Below are positions 8,756 to 17,779 of a DNA stretch of 64,000 bases, piece after piece. This DNA is from NORP294 sp047627915 (lineage in GTDB: Bacteria > Bacteroidota > Bacteroidia > Flavobacteriales_E > Vicingaceae), in assembly GCA_047627915.1 (NCBI GenBank), contig JBLHTZ010000005.1:1-64000 (forward strand). Direction: 5' to 3'. The notes beneath the pieces are model-generated. The model had not been told where the DNA came from and ran no database searches. It saw only the letters and a program-made list of their open reading frames with translations. A program made the translations under genes and the position numbers. The number at the start of each line of letters is the position of its first letter. The first letter of the stretch is position 1.

Positions 8756-9505
8756 ATGAAAAAAGTGTTATTGATTCTAGCGATGATAGCTGGTTGTTTT
8801 CTTGCAAATGCACAGGATAAAGGTGTAGCAGAATTACAATTAAATATAGGTTCAGCTGTTCCACTAGGAGATTTGGGAGAGTCTCGTAATAATAGGTCTG
8901 GGTTTGCCCAAACTGGGAGGTCAATAGGATTTAATTTGTACGTTCCTGTTGTAAAAAAGATGCAACTGACTTTTGGATATTCGAACATTTCAATGAAAGT
9001 GAATCGGAGCGAATATGATTCGTACTCTGAAAAAGGTCTGAGAAGCGGATTGAGTAGAGATTTATACGTTACTCGCAACTTTCTATATAAGAGTTCGTTG
9101 GAAAATTACAGCAACAACGTGGTAATGGTTGGGTTGAATTTCGATATAGAAATAAATGAAAAGATTGACTTTTACTTAAACCCTGCGGCTAGTTACAGCT
9201 GGTTTAATGTTCCAGATGTTTCAATTGTAGTTACTGATTCATTATATTCTGTTGGTTCTTCACAAACTACGGATGTAGAGCCTAGTTTTGGATTTCAGAT
9301 CAATGGAGGCGTAAAATTTAAGGCAAGCGATAAATTAAAGCTCAATTTGCAAACTGCTTTCTATTATTCTGAACATTCGTTTGATGCAGAAACACGCACT
9401 GTGAATCAAAACAAAGAAGCGTTTGTCACAAACCAAGTCGGTAACTCAATTTTTACTGCTTTTGTTTTTTCAATAGGACTTCAGTTTAAGCTTTCCAAAG
9501 AATAG
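8756..9505 (+). CDS. Outer-membrane beta-barrel protein
   Basis: This 249-residue exported protein has a clear signal peptide (MKKVLLILAMIAGCFLANAQ, cleavage after ANAQ). Alternating aromatic and polar strands follow, such as FNLYVPVVKKMQLTFGYS and FTAFVFSIGLQFKLS at the C-terminus, as in porin-like barrels of this phylum. No specific substrate can be named. It lies 10 bases after mazG and ends 33 bases before the convergent ABC-F gene. Confidence 0.75.
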   Translation: MKKVLLILAMIAGCFLANAQDKGVAELQLNIGSAVPLGDLGESRNNRSGFAQTGRSIGFNLYVPVVKKMQLTFGYSNISMKVNRSEYDSYSEKGLRSGLSRDLYVTRNFLYKSSLENYSNNVVMVGLNFDIEINEKIDFYLNPAASYSWFNVPDVSIVVTDSLYSVGSSQTTDVEPSFGFQINGGVKFKASDKLKLNLQTAFYYSEHSFDAETRTVNQNKEAFVTNQVGNSIFTAFVFSIGLQFKLSKE

Positions 9506-9538
9506 TAAATTTTCAAAACCGACTGAAGTCTTAAGTTT

Positions 9539-11410
9539 TTAGGCTCGTTCTGATAGTTCTAGCCAACGTAACTCTTTTTCGTCGATCTCTGCTATTACTT
9601 TACCAATCTCCTCAGAGGTTTGAATTAACTCCTCTGCATCTGTCGTAGCATTAGACATTTTTACCGTCAATTCTTCTTTTTTACTTTCCATTTTTGCAAT
9701 TTCCTTCTCTAACTTATTGTACTCTCTGCGTTCGTTGTAACTCAATTTTTCAGTATATGCATTAGGTTTTTCTTCCTTTTTGACTTCAGGAGCTTGCACC
9801 GCTTTTGGACTACTAGACCCTTGCTCTTGTTTTTGAATTTCAATTATTTCACTGTAAGTCAAATTATAATCCTTTATTTCTCCTTCTCCTTTGAAGTAAA
9901 AAATATGATCCGCAAGATTATCCATAAACGCTCTATCGTGAGAAACAATAAGCAAACAGCCCGGGAATTCCTTCAAAAAGTCTTCTAAAATCTGAATGGT
10001 TTTAATATCTAAATCATTAGTAGGTTCATCCAGAATTAAAAAGTTAGGATTACTCATTAAAATGGTGAGTAGGTAAAGTCTTTTTTTCTCTCCTCCACTT
10101 AATTTAGAAACATAAGTATATTGCTGTTTAGGCGGGAATAAGAACTTCTCTAATAGTTGAGAAGCAGTAATGTTTCTACCTTTTTCAAGTGGTATAACTT
10201 CTGCAATGTCTTTTACGACGTCTATAATTCTCTTATCTTCTGTCGGTTGAATTCCTTTTTGAGTATAATAACCGAACTGCACAGTTTCTCCGGTAATCAC
10301 TTTACCCCCATCAACTTTCTCCAAGCCCATAAGCATGTTCAGAAAAGTAGTCTTACCAACTCCATTCTTCCCTGCAATACCAATTTTATCGCCTTTTTTG
10401 AACGTGTAATTAAAGTCATCTACAATTTTTAGGTTGTCGAATGACTTTTTTACATGGTGTAATTCTAAAATTTTCCCCCCCAAGCGCTCAGCCTTAATAG
10501 AGAGTTGCATTTCATCTTTATTTACCCGTTGTTTTGCTTTCTTTTCCGTTTCGTAGAATCGATCTTCTCGAGACTTAGCCTTCGTCGCTCTGGCTTTAGG
10601 CATTCTTCGCATCCATTCTATTTCTTTGCGATAGAGGTTTTTTGCTTTGCCAATTTCTGCACTTAGGTTCTCTTCTCTTTCTGCTTTCTTCTCTAAAAAA
10701 TACTCATAATCGCCGCTATATCTAAAGCCGCTTCCATTGTCTAATTCTAAGATCTGATTACAAACTCTGCTTAAAAAGTAACGGTCGTGAGTGACCATAA
10801 AAAGCGTTATGTTTTGACCTGATAAGAACTCTTCCAACCATTCAATCATTGAAATGTCCAAGTGGTTCGTTGGCTCATCTAAAATAAAGACGTCCGGCTC
10901 GTCAACAATTAGTTTAATTAGTGCAATTCTCTTTTTTTGGCCACCAGAAAGTAATTCTATTTCTTGGTTTTTACCCAAACTGTCCATGCCGAAAATATTG
11001 AGCAATTTGTCAATTTTAGCTTCGTAATCCCAAGCTTTGCTTGCATCCATTAAGTTAAGCGCCTTTTGCATGGCATCATCATCATTCGGATTCTCAATGG
11101 CATATTCGTAGCTGTTAAGCGCTCTAACAAAATCGTTGTCTGAGCCGTATAATACTTCTTTTACCGTTTTGAACTCTTTAAAGGGATTATCTTGGCGCAG
11201 GTACCCAACTGTGACACCATTTCTCCAAACAACGTTTCCCGTGTCAGGATTCATGTCTCCGGCAAGCATTTCGAGCAACGTCGTTTTACCCTCCCCGTTT
11301 TTGGCCACAAGAGCCATTTTTTGACCTTGGTCTAAGCCAAAAGTCACGTCGGAAAATAGTATTCTTTCGCCAAATCTTTTGGCAATTTCTTCAACAGAGA
11401 GTAAGTTCAT
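9539..11410 (-). CDS. ABC-F family ATP-binding protein (Uup-like)
   Basis: ABC-F proteins have two fused ATPase domains and no membrane domain, and act on ribosomes or DNA rather than in transport. In this 623-residue protein the first Walker A is AKNGEGKTTL (about residue 37) with signature LLSGGQKKRIAL and DEPTNHLD. The second Walker A is GKNGVGKTTFL (about 345) with KLSGGEKKRLYLL and DEPTNDLD. The charged linker between the domains and the C-terminal coiled coil (about 545-623) fit Uup, which binds branched DNA and ribosomes. It is the downstream neighbour of recA and the TPR lipoprotein on the minus strand. Confidence 0.9.
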   Translation of the reverse strand: MNLLSVEEIAKRFGERILFSDVTFGLDQGQKMALVAKNGEGKTTLLEMLAGDMNPDTGNVVWRNGVTVGYLRQDNPFKEFKTVKEVLYGSDNDFVRALNSYEYAIENPNDDDAMQKALNLMDASKAWDYEAKIDKLLNIFGMDSLGKNQEIELLSGGQKKRIALIKLIVDEPDVFILDEPTNHLDISMIEWLEEFLSGQNITLFMVTHDRYFLSRVCNQILELDNGSGFRYSGDYEYFLEKKAEREENLSAEIGKAKNLYRKEIEWMRRMPKARATKAKSREDRFYETEKKAKQRVNKDEMQLSIKAERLGGKILELHHVKKSFDNLKIVDDFNYTFKKGDKIGIAGKNGVGKTTFLNMLMGLEKVDGGKVITGETVQFGYYTQKGIQPTEDKRIIDVVKDIAEVIPLEKGRNITASQLLEKFLFPPKQQYTYVSKLSGGEKKRLYLLTILMSNPNFLILDEPTNDLDIKTIQILEDFLKEFPGCLLIVSHDRAFMDNLADHIFYFKGEGEIKDYNLTYSEIIEIQKQEQGSSSPKAVQAPEVKKEEKPNAYTEKLSYNERREYNKLEKEIAKMESKKEELTVKMSNATTDAEELIQTSEEIGKVIAEIDEKELRWLELSERA

Positions 11411-11413
11411 ATT

Positions 11414-12454
11414 TTAATTGTTCAATCGGCTTAGGCCTTTTGCGGCGTAATCGTAACTAGGGTCAATCTCTAAGGCTTTGCGGTAATCTTTTGCAGCATT
11501 ATTAATATCTCCTAACATTTCAAAGGCGTAACCTCTGTTGTAGTATGCTTCTTTATATCTTGGATCAACCTCAATCGCATCCGTAAAGTATTGTTGAGAT
11601 TGGCGGTACAGTGTTAAATAAAATAAGTGAATGTATCCTAAATTGTAGTGTGCTTCTCTGAAATCAGGATTTGACTTGATAGCAATGGTATAAGACTCCA
11701 TTGCTTCATTGTACATCTCGTGTTCTTGCTCATACATTCCTTTGCTGTACAATGCTCTTCGTTCAGATGGTTGGATTTCCAAGGCATTATTAAAGTATTC
11801 TAAGGCCATTGGATCATTTTTTTGGCTAAAAATTAAACCTAATTCCAAATACGCTTCAAAATATTCGGGGTCTTGTTCTACTGCTGTTTGGTAACTGCTA
11901 ATTGCTTTGGTTGTATCTCCAATTTCTAAAAAATTAAATCCCTTTAAATAGTATGCTACTGCATTGTACATATCATATTTGATTGCCAAATCTGCGTAGG
12001 AAAGAGATTTCTCATTGTTGCGAGCTACTAAATACAATTGGCTGTATGCAACCTGTATAGTGCTTTTTTTAGGGTAAATATTATCTGCTTTATCTATAAC
12101 TGCAAGGCTCAATTCAAGTTTGCCACTTTTGGTTAAGAAATCCGCCTGCTTCAATAAGGTGGGCAAGTAATTTGTATCAATTCTAAAAGCCCGGTTAATG
12201 TCTTCCATCGCTTCTTTTGTACTTTGCTTTTCCAAATAATAATCTGCTCTCGCTAAGTACAAATCTTTGTTATTAATATCTGCTCTTATTTTTTCATTGA
12301 GTCTGCTTAGTGCTGAATCTTCTTCATTAACCGTAGCTTTCGCCTTGGTATTGTCAACTTCAGTTATTGTTTCGTTTTCGTTGTTCTTTGTTTCTTCTTT
12401 TGGCTGACATGCTAACAGTCCTGCAGTCAGCATTAAGTAAATTAGATTTCTCAT
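11414..12454 (-). CDS. Tetratricopeptide-repeat lipoprotein
   Basis: This 346-residue lipoprotein starts MRNLIYLMLTAGLLAC with a lipobox cysteine, followed by an acidic Asn/Glu-rich linker. Seven or more TPR units fill the rest, for example YLELGLIFSQKND and YYNRGYAFEMLGDINNAAKDY. It is probably anchored on the periplasmic side and mediates protein-protein contacts; the partner is unknown. The longer reading frame to 12511 is rejected because it would translate the recA terminator. It ends 3 bases before the ABC-F start, so the two are likely co-transcribed. Confidence 0.85.
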   Translation of the reverse strand: MRNLIYLMLTAGLLACQPKEETKNNENETITEVDNTKAKATVNEEDSALSRLNEKIRADINNKDLYLARADYYLEKQSTKEAMEDINRAFRIDTNYLPTLLKQADFLTKSGKLELSLAVIDKADNIYPKKSTIQVAYSQLYLVARNNEKSLSYADLAIKYDMYNAVAYYLKGFNFLEIGDTTKAISSYQTAVEQDPEYFEAYLELGLIFSQKNDPMALEYFNNALEIQPSERRALYSKGMYEQEHEMYNEAMESYTIAIKSNPDFREAHYNLGYIHLFYLTLYRQSQQYFTDAIEVDPRYKEAYYNRGYAFEMLGDINNAAKDYRKALEIDPSYDYAAKGLSRLNN

Positions 12455-12465
12455 CGTGTATAAAT

Positions 12466-12499
12466 AAAAAAAGTCCCGAATGCAATTAGCATTCGGGAC
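12466..12499 (-). terminator. Terminator of recA
   Basis: On the minus strand GTCCCGAATGC (12499-12489) pairs perfectly with GCATTCGGGAC (12483-12473) over a five-base loop and is followed by a run of seven T residues. It lies 40 bases beyond the recA stop. Confidence 0.9.
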
Positions 12500-12539
12500 A
12501 AATTTAATCAAAGGATTAGGCCTTTTTTAGTTAAAGGAA

Positions 12540-13547
12540 CTAAACTTGTACCATTGCTTCTTTAATTTTTCCTTCCAGTTCTTCCATTAGATCTGGATTA
12601 TCTTCAATTAGCTGCTTTACAGCATCTCTACCTTGACCTAATTTAGTGTCACCATAGCTAAACCAGCTCCCACTTTTCTTAACAATTCCATGTTCAACAC
12701 CCATGTCAACTACTTCACCTGATCTAGAGATTCCTTTTCCATACATGATGTCAAATTCAACTTTTCTAAATGGCGGAGCAACTTTGTTTTTTACAATTTT
12801 CACTTTCGTACGGTTACCTATAATTTCTTCACCGTTCTTGATTTGAGAACTTCTTCTGATGTCAATTCTTACTGAAGAGTAGAATTTCAATGCATTACCA
12901 CCGGTTGTTGTTTCAGGATTTCCAAACATTACACCAATTTTTTCTCTTAATTGGTTAATGAAAATACAAGTACAACCTGTTTTGCTAATGGTTCCTGTTA
13001 ATTTTCTCAATGCTTGTGACATTAACCTTGCCTGTAATCCCATTCTAGAGTCACCCATATCACCTTCAATTTCTGCTTTTGGAGTAAGTGCAGCTACTGA
13101 GTCAATTACAATTAAGTCGATGGCTCCTGAGCGAATCAAGTTGTCGGCAATTTCTAACGCTTGCTCGCCATTGTCTGGCTGAGAGATAAATAAGTTTTCT
13201 GTATCGACCCCTAAACTTTCTGCATAAAATTGATCGAAGGCGTGTTCTGCATCAATAAAAGCTGCAATTCCACCTTGCTTTTGCACCTCGGCAATGGCAT
13301 GGAGCGTTAATGTGGTTTTACCAGAAGACTCTGGTCCGTAAATTTCAACAACTCTTCCACGAGGATAACCGCCTACGCCTAATGCCATGTCTAATGCTAC
13401 AGAACCTGAAGGAATGGATTCAATATCCACTACTGCTCGATCTCCCAATTTCATGATGGATCCCTTTCCGTAAGTTTTTTCCAACTTATCAATTGTAAGT
13501 TGAAGTGCTTTTAGCTTTTCTGCGTTTTGTTCTTTCTTTTCAGCCAT
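12540..13547 (-). CDS. recA: Recombinase RecA
   Basis: RecA is the ATP-dependent strand-exchange recombinase and SOS co-protease. The 335-residue protein has Walker A GPESSGKTTL near residue 70, IDAEHAFDQ, the Walker B region DLIVIDSVAALTPKAEIEG, the L1/L2 loops (GNPETTTGGNALKFYSSVR) and a KNKVAPPFRKVEFDI C-terminal segment. The acidic C-terminal tail is short. The gene is preceded 16 bases upstream by bcp on the same strand, and its own terminator follows. Confidence 0.98.
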   Translation of the reverse strand: MAEKKEQNAEKLKALQLTIDKLEKTYGKGSIMKLGDRAVVDIESIPSGSVALDMALGVGGYPRGRVVEIYGPESSGKTTLTLHAIAEVQKQGGIAAFIDAEHAFDQFYAESLGVDTENLFISQPDNGEQALEIADNLIRSGAIDLIVIDSVAALTPKAEIEGDMGDSRMGLQARLMSQALRKLTGTISKTGCTCIFINQLREKIGVMFGNPETTTGGNALKFYSSVRIDIRRSSQIKNGEEIIGNRTKVKIVKNKVAPPFRKVEFDIMYGKGISRSGEVVDMGVEHGIVKKSGSWFSYGDTKLGQGRDAVKQLIEDNPDLMEELEGKIKEAMVQV

Positions 13548-13563
13548 GTTATCTAGGTTTGAT

Positions 13564-14019
13564 TTAGTCTTTTAGTATTTGTTCGGTGTGTGCTTTTGTT
13601 TTTACTTTTTGTATGATTTCTTCAATCTTTCCATCTTCATCAATCACAAAAGTTGTTCTGTGAATTCCATCGTATTCTTTGCCCATAAACTTTTTCAATC
13701 CCCAAACGCCGTAATCTTGAATTACTTTCTTGTCGGTGTCCGCCAATAGCGTAAATGGAAGATCGTATTTCGCAATAAACTTTTGGTGCTTCACTTCGTC
13801 ATCTGCACTTACTCCAACAACTTCGTAACCTCTTTTTTGAAGTGCTGCATAATTATCTTTTAAGTTGCAAGCTTGCGCTGTGCAACCTGGAGTATTGTCT
13901 TTCGGGTAGAAATAGAGTATCACTTTTTTACCTCTATGAGCGGATAACTGGAAGTTATTTCCATTCTCATCTTTTGCGTTTATTTCCGGAGCTTGATCTC
14001 CAACTTTTAAATGAAACAT
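13564..14019 (-). CDS. bcp: Thioredoxin-dependent thiol peroxidase Bcp
   Basis: Bcp is a peroxiredoxin that reduces hydrogen peroxide and organic peroxides with thioredoxin. At 151 residues it has the expected length. The peroxidatic cysteine (residue 46) and the resolving cysteine (residue 51) lie in TPGCTAQACNLKD, and both are retained. YFYPKD precedes them and RTTFVIDEDGKI lies near the C-terminus. It begins the bcp-recA unit and is divergent from nth. Confidence 0.95.
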   Translation of the reverse strand: MFHLKVGDQAPEINAKDENGNNFQLSAHRGKKVILYFYPKDNTPGCTAQACNLKDNYAALQKRGYEVVGVSADDEVKHQKFIAKYDLPFTLLADTDKKVIQDYGVWGLKKFMGKEYDGIHRTTFVIDEDGKIEEIIQKVKTKAHTEQILKD

Positions 14020-14149
14020 AGTCTTGACGAAATTATTGTCGTTATCTTGCCGAGTAAAATAACAATTATTTATAAATAGTTTTGTTTTTTATACAAATTA
14101 GTACAATTTATTCGACCAAAGGTTTAGTGTTAATGCGAATTTCAGCAAG

Positions 14150-14157
14150 TATATTTG
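14150..14157 (+). promoter_or_regulatory. Possible -7 promoter box for nth
   Basis: TATATTTG is an exact TAnnTTTG match, ending 7 bases before the nth ATG, so the transcript would be almost leaderless. No clear -33 TTG is visible. Confidence 0.4.
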
Positions 14158-14164
14158 TGCTTCT

Positions 14165-14800
14165 ATGAAAAAGGCCGAAAAAGTTTCATTTGTTATGAAC
14201 AAGCTACAAGAGTTGTACCCTGTAATTCCCATACCGTTAGATCATAAAGACCCGTATACCTTGTTGGTAGCAGTTTTGCTATCCGCACAGTGCACTGATA
14301 TTAGAGTAAATCAGGTAACACCAGGTTTATGGGAGTTGGCAGATAATCCGAAAGACATGATGCGTCAGGATGTGGATGATATTCGTGCTATTATTCGCCC
14401 GTGTGGATTGTCACCTCAGAAGTCCAAAGCAATTCACCGCTTATCGGAGATTATAATGGAAAAGCATGGAGGCAAGGTTCCGCAGACGTTTGAAGATCTG
14501 GAGGAATTACCTGGGGTAGGTCATAAAACAGCTTCCGTTGTAATGTCTCAGGCTTTTGGAGTACCTGCTTTTCCAGTAGATACTCACATTCATCGGTTGC
14601 TGTACCGTTGGAATTTGACAAATGGGAAGAATGTTACACAAACTGAAAAAGATGCAAAGAGACTCTTTCCAGAAGAATTGTGGAATGATTTACACCTTCA
14701 AATTATTTTCTTTGGCAGGCAATATTGTAAGGCTAGGCCTCATGATCCGTTAGCATGTCCTATTTGCTCAAAAGTGGGAAGAGCGGGGTTGTTTAAATAG
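14165..14800 (+). CDS. nth: Endonuclease III (DNA glycosylase/AP lyase)
   Basis: Nth removes oxidised pyrimidines and cuts at the abasic site. The 211-residue protein has the helix-hairpin-helix LPGVGHKTASVVMSQAFG with the catalytic lysine, and VDTHIHRLLYRW with the catalytic aspartate. The C-terminal iron-sulphur motif is odd. Canonical Nth has C-x6-C-x2-C-x5-C; here I see C-x9-C-x2-C (QYCKARPHDPLACPIC) and then no fourth cysteine before the stop. The cluster is therefore altered or lost. The catalytic residues are intact and the gene looks functional. Confidence 0.94.
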   Translation: MKKAEKVSFVMNKLQELYPVIPIPLDHKDPYTLLVAVLLSAQCTDIRVNQVTPGLWELADNPKDMMRQDVDDIRAIIRPCGLSPQKSKAIHRLSEIIMEKHGGKVPQTFEDLEELPGVGHKTASVVMSQAFGVPAFPVDTHIHRLLYRWNLTNGKNVTQTEKDAKRLFPEELWNDLHLQIIFFGRQYCKARPHDPLACPICSKVGRAGLFK

Positions 14801-14908
14801 AATTGATTGAACTTTATGTTTGATTGCTTGAAGTAATAGAGCGTTTGATTTTAGAAGTTGTTTACATTATCAATTTAAATTCTTATTTTGAGTTATATAA
14901 GGTCAGTT

Positions 14909-16293
14909 ATGAAAAATCATTTATTCTTCTGTTCGTAGTTATTAGTTCCATAAATATAATTGGTCAAGACTATTTCGTTAAAACCATTCCAAGTATTAGC
15001 GGAGATTATAGAAGTTTAATAGCTCAGTTAAGTGACTCCACTTATCTGCTTTCCTATCAATCATCGTCAGTAAACTATTTAGCTGCATTCGATGAAGAAG
15101 GGGATACAATATGGACTAGAAGTTATTCGTTTCTTGGCCCGAATGTAACTTTTTGGAAGATACTCGAGACAAAAAATAATGAATACCTAATTTTGGTGCA
15201 TCCTAGAAGTATTTTAAAGGTGAATAATTTAGGAGATACAATTTGGAGCAAATCAATTAATAGTGATGCAGGAGCTCGTTACTTTGATTTTTGTGTTGAT
15301 AATAATAACAATATTATTGTTGTCGGTGTAGATGATAGTTGCCCTAATTCCTTTGGCGGTTCTTGTGGCTATGCCGCGAAATTAGATTCATTGGGAAATG
15401 AAATTCTATCATTTAGCAATTCCTTTCCCAGAGGATACAATTATTACTATACTGTAAAATCGGACTCTTTCGGTAATTATATAATAGGTGGGCAATATAT
15501 TTGGGGAGCCGTACAGGGGGAATCGTCTATAGTGATTGTAGATTCTTTAGGACTTCTTATACACGAAAAACGATATCTCCAACCTGGTCGAACTTTATTT
15601 TATATTGAAGAGTTAATGATATTGGATGATGGTAATATTTTATTTGAAAGCTCCTCTGTTTCTAAATCTAACCTTCCTGATAGTACATATTTAACTAAAT
15701 TAGATTCAGTAGGAGGGTTTATTTGGAGAAAGGGTTTTAAAGGAAATGCAAGCAAATGGGAACCTCGTTTTATTAGAAAGTCCTCAAGTGGCTATTTATT
15801 AGCAAACTTAGTCGAACCCTTCGCACCGTTAAGTAATAGTATTCAATTAATGTTAATAGATTCAAATTATAATTTTGTTTGGCAACGCTCATTTAGCTCT
15901 CTCTTTTTTCGATCTTTAAGTGATGTTTTCGTTGATCATAAAGGTGATATTTTAATGACTGGAGTAGCTAACAATTCAACCACAGGAGATGATGTATATT
16001 TAATTAAAACAGATGCAAATGGTTTATTTTCAAGTATAAATTCTGGTTTCAGAGAGATTTCTCCAGATTTGAAAGTATACCCCAACCCTTCTAAGGGTAT
16101 TGTAACTGTAGAGAGCGAGGTAAAAATAGAGATCCTTGAGGTGTATAGCGCAATTGGAAAGTTGTTATCGGCTTCAGCAACCTTCAATACAACAACTACA
16201 ACTGTAGAATTGCCAAAGGCTAATGGAATTTACATTCTGAAATTAATGATGAAGAATGGAGAGGTGTTTTCGAAGAAGGTAATTAAACAATAG
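14909..16293 (+). CDS. Type IX-secreted protein with sorting tail; start out of frame
   Basis: The body (about 460 residues) is built of repeated beta-propeller-like units with DTIW, LDSLGNE and TKLDSVGGF turns. It ends in a Por-secretion-system C-terminal sorting domain (LKVYPNPSKGIVTVES to NGEVFSKKVIKQ), so it should be exported through the type IX system. A signal peptide is evident (KSFILLFVVISSINIIGQ) but its ATG at 14909 is followed by only five A residues, which puts it out of frame. With six A residues it would read MKKSFILLFVV in frame with the rest. The only in-frame alternative is a TTG at 14824 with a long unconvincing N-terminus. Either the tract has slipped or the assembly has lost a base. 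Confidence 0.75.
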
Positions 16294-16544
16294 ATTGCTT
16301 TGTTCCGCGCAATGACGAACAGAATGGCACTATGAATGAGGAACGACCGCAGTAATCTTGTTGCTTAGAGATAAGAACCGGATTGCTTCTTTACACTGCG
16401 TTTCAATCGCAATGACGAATTGGAAAGTCATTGCGAACGACGATAGGAGTGCGGCAATCTTGTTGATTGGAAACTAGACCGGGATTGCTTCGTGCCACGC
16501 AATTACGGTTCTTTTTAGCTAGATTACTTCTTTCCGAACGATGG
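16293..16544 (+). repeat. Array of degenerate palindromic repeats
   Basis: At least five copies in alternating orientation resemble GATTGCTTCGTTCCTCGCAA followed by TGACG, or its complement. Forward-type copies lie at 16293-16318, 16381-16417 and 16483-16508, with a decayed one at 16522-16544. Reverse-type copies lie at 16332-16359 and 16427-16461. Neighbouring pairs could fold into long hairpins. A related pair occurs at 51670-51742. Both sites lie between convergent genes, typical of REP-like elements. No gene is seen in this 338-base gap. Confidence 0.75.
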
Positions 16545-16575
16545 TAGACAAAGAACCACTCTATTCAAAAACATG

Positions 16576-16607
16576 AAAAAACGAATGCCCAATTATTGAA
16601 CATTCGT
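16576..16607 (-). terminator. Terminator downstream of the 65-residue gene
   Basis: ACGAATG (16581-16587) and CATTCGT (16601-16607) form a hairpin followed on the minus strand by a T-run (A-run 16576-16580). It lies 25 bases beyond the small gene at 16632. Confidence 0.5.
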
Positions 16608-16631
16608 AATTCTTAGATGATCCATTCGTAA

Positions 16632-16829
16632 TTAATTCAACACATTCTCAACAAAGCCCAAGTTATCCGATTTTCGAATGCTCAATGCTTTCGAAAAAGC
16701 TAAGATGTTTTGAATGGAAGAGTTATTTGGGGATTGCTGCACCTTATTATGCTCCTGATGGAGCTCTCGGTTAAGATTGTTTTCGTTTTCAGTAAGTTCT
16801 TGGAAATCAAAATGAGTAAATATTGCCAT
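16632..16829 (-). CDS. Small hypothetical protein (65 aa)
   Basis: This is a 65-residue hydrophilic protein, MAIFTHFDFQELTENENNLN to FVENVLN, with a central Gln/Asn-rich stretch and the segment IQNILAFSKALSI. It lacks a signal peptide and membrane segment. It lies downstream of the ECF sigma gene on the same strand, separated by a terminator, and has its own downstream hairpin, which supports it as a real transcript. Function unknown. Confidence 0.5.
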   Translation of the reverse strand: MAIFTHFDFQELTENENNLNRELHQEHNKVQQSPNNSSIQNILAFSKALSIRKSDNLGFVENVLN

Positions 16830-16911
16830 ACGCAGTTTTTAAGATTAGTTTAAATCAAAACGTGAATGACTTTTATTTATTGCAGAAATGTTAAAATAAA
16901 GTAGAAACAAA

Positions 16912-16958
16912 AATCCCTGAAGCGCAAATCGAGAATCTCGAGTTGCCCATCAGGGATT
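16912..16958 (-). terminator. Terminator of the ECF sigma gene
   Basis: AATCCCTGA (16912-16920) pairs with TCAGGGATT (16950-16958), enclosing an inner CGAGAATCTCG hairpin. On the minus strand it is followed by TTTTTG. It lies 24 bases past the sigma factor stop. Confidence 0.75.
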
Positions 16959-16981
16959 CAAAGCTGTATATGTATTGTGTA

Positions 16982-17572
16982 TTAATTCACGTAAGAAATA
17001 TTTTTCTTCTCTGCCATTTTTCGCAGGTTAATTAATGCGTAACGCATTCTACCCAAGGCTGTGTTGATACTAACATTGGTGCGTTCTGCAATTTCTTTAA
17101 AGCTCATGTCGAAATACATGCGCATCATCAAAACTTCTTTTTGGTCGTCGGGTAATTGGTGGACTAGTTTTTTTACATCGCCCATCAATTGGCCATGAAT
17201 TTCTTTTTCTTCAACTGTTTTTGATTCATCTGGAATGATGTCAAAGATGTCAAATTCAGGACCACCATTGGTAGTTGGGTATTTTTTGATTCTTCTAAAA
17301 TGATCAATGATTAGGTTGTGCGCAATACGATTCACCCAAGGTAAAAATTTACCTTCCTCATTGTAACCACCTTTCTTCAACGTTCGAATCGCCTTCATAA
17401 AAGTTTCTTGAAAAATATCGTTCGCCAAGGTTTCATCACGAAGCGTAAACATGATGTACGAGAATACTCGACCCTTGTAGCGGTTTAGTAAGATTTCGAA
17501 GGCTGATTCCTTCCCATCAAGATATTGCCTGATCAACGCCTGATCACTTTGAAATTTAGTTTCCATAAACAC
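16982..17572 (-). CDS. RNA polymerase sigma-70 factor, ECF type
   Basis: This 196-residue extracytoplasmic-function-type sigma factor has region 2 (ESAFEILLNRYKGRVFSY then NDIFQETFMKAI, binding core polymerase and the -10 element). Region 4 is a helix-turn-helix (MSFKEIAERTNVSINTALGR) that reads the -35. Translation could start at Met1 or Met3 (17566). No anti-sigma gene is adjacent, unlike typical ECF pairs, so its regulation is not evident here. It is divergent from uvrA. Confidence 0.92.
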   Translation of the reverse strand: MFMETKFQSDQALIRQYLDGKESAFEILLNRYKGRVFSYIMFTLRDETLANDIFQETFMKAIRTLKKGGYNEEGKFLPWVNRIAHNLIIDHFRRIKKYPTTNGGPEFDIFDIIPDESKTVEEKEIHGQLMGDVKKLVHQLPDDQKEVLMMRMYFDMSFKEIAERTNVSINTALGRMRYALINLRKMAEKKNISYVN

Positions 17573-17741
17573 ATACAGTTTTTGCTTTGTTTGTAATAAG
17601 TAAAGAAAGCGAGTTATAAAAAAGTATTGTTTTGAACTATAGGCGTTGTGTTTGTTTTATATAATACGAACCAAAACGTATTAAGGTTGGTATTATTGTG
17701 TAAATAAATAATATTTTCCAAAAATACTGAAACTTCCAACC

Positions 17742-17749
17742 TAAATTTG
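17742..17749 (+). promoter_or_regulatory. Possible -7 promoter box for uvrA
   Basis: TAAATTTG matches TAnnTTTG 30 bases ahead of the uvrA ATG. The -33 region has no clean TTG. No SOS-type operator was recognised. Confidence 0.35.
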
Positions 17750-17779
17750 TGTTCCGATTGTTAAAAATCAGAAAAAATC

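Noticed and set aside
12455..12511. Longer N-terminus for the TPR lipoprotein
   Set aside because: This stretch contains the recA terminator hairpin, and the lipobox signal begins only at the later methionine.
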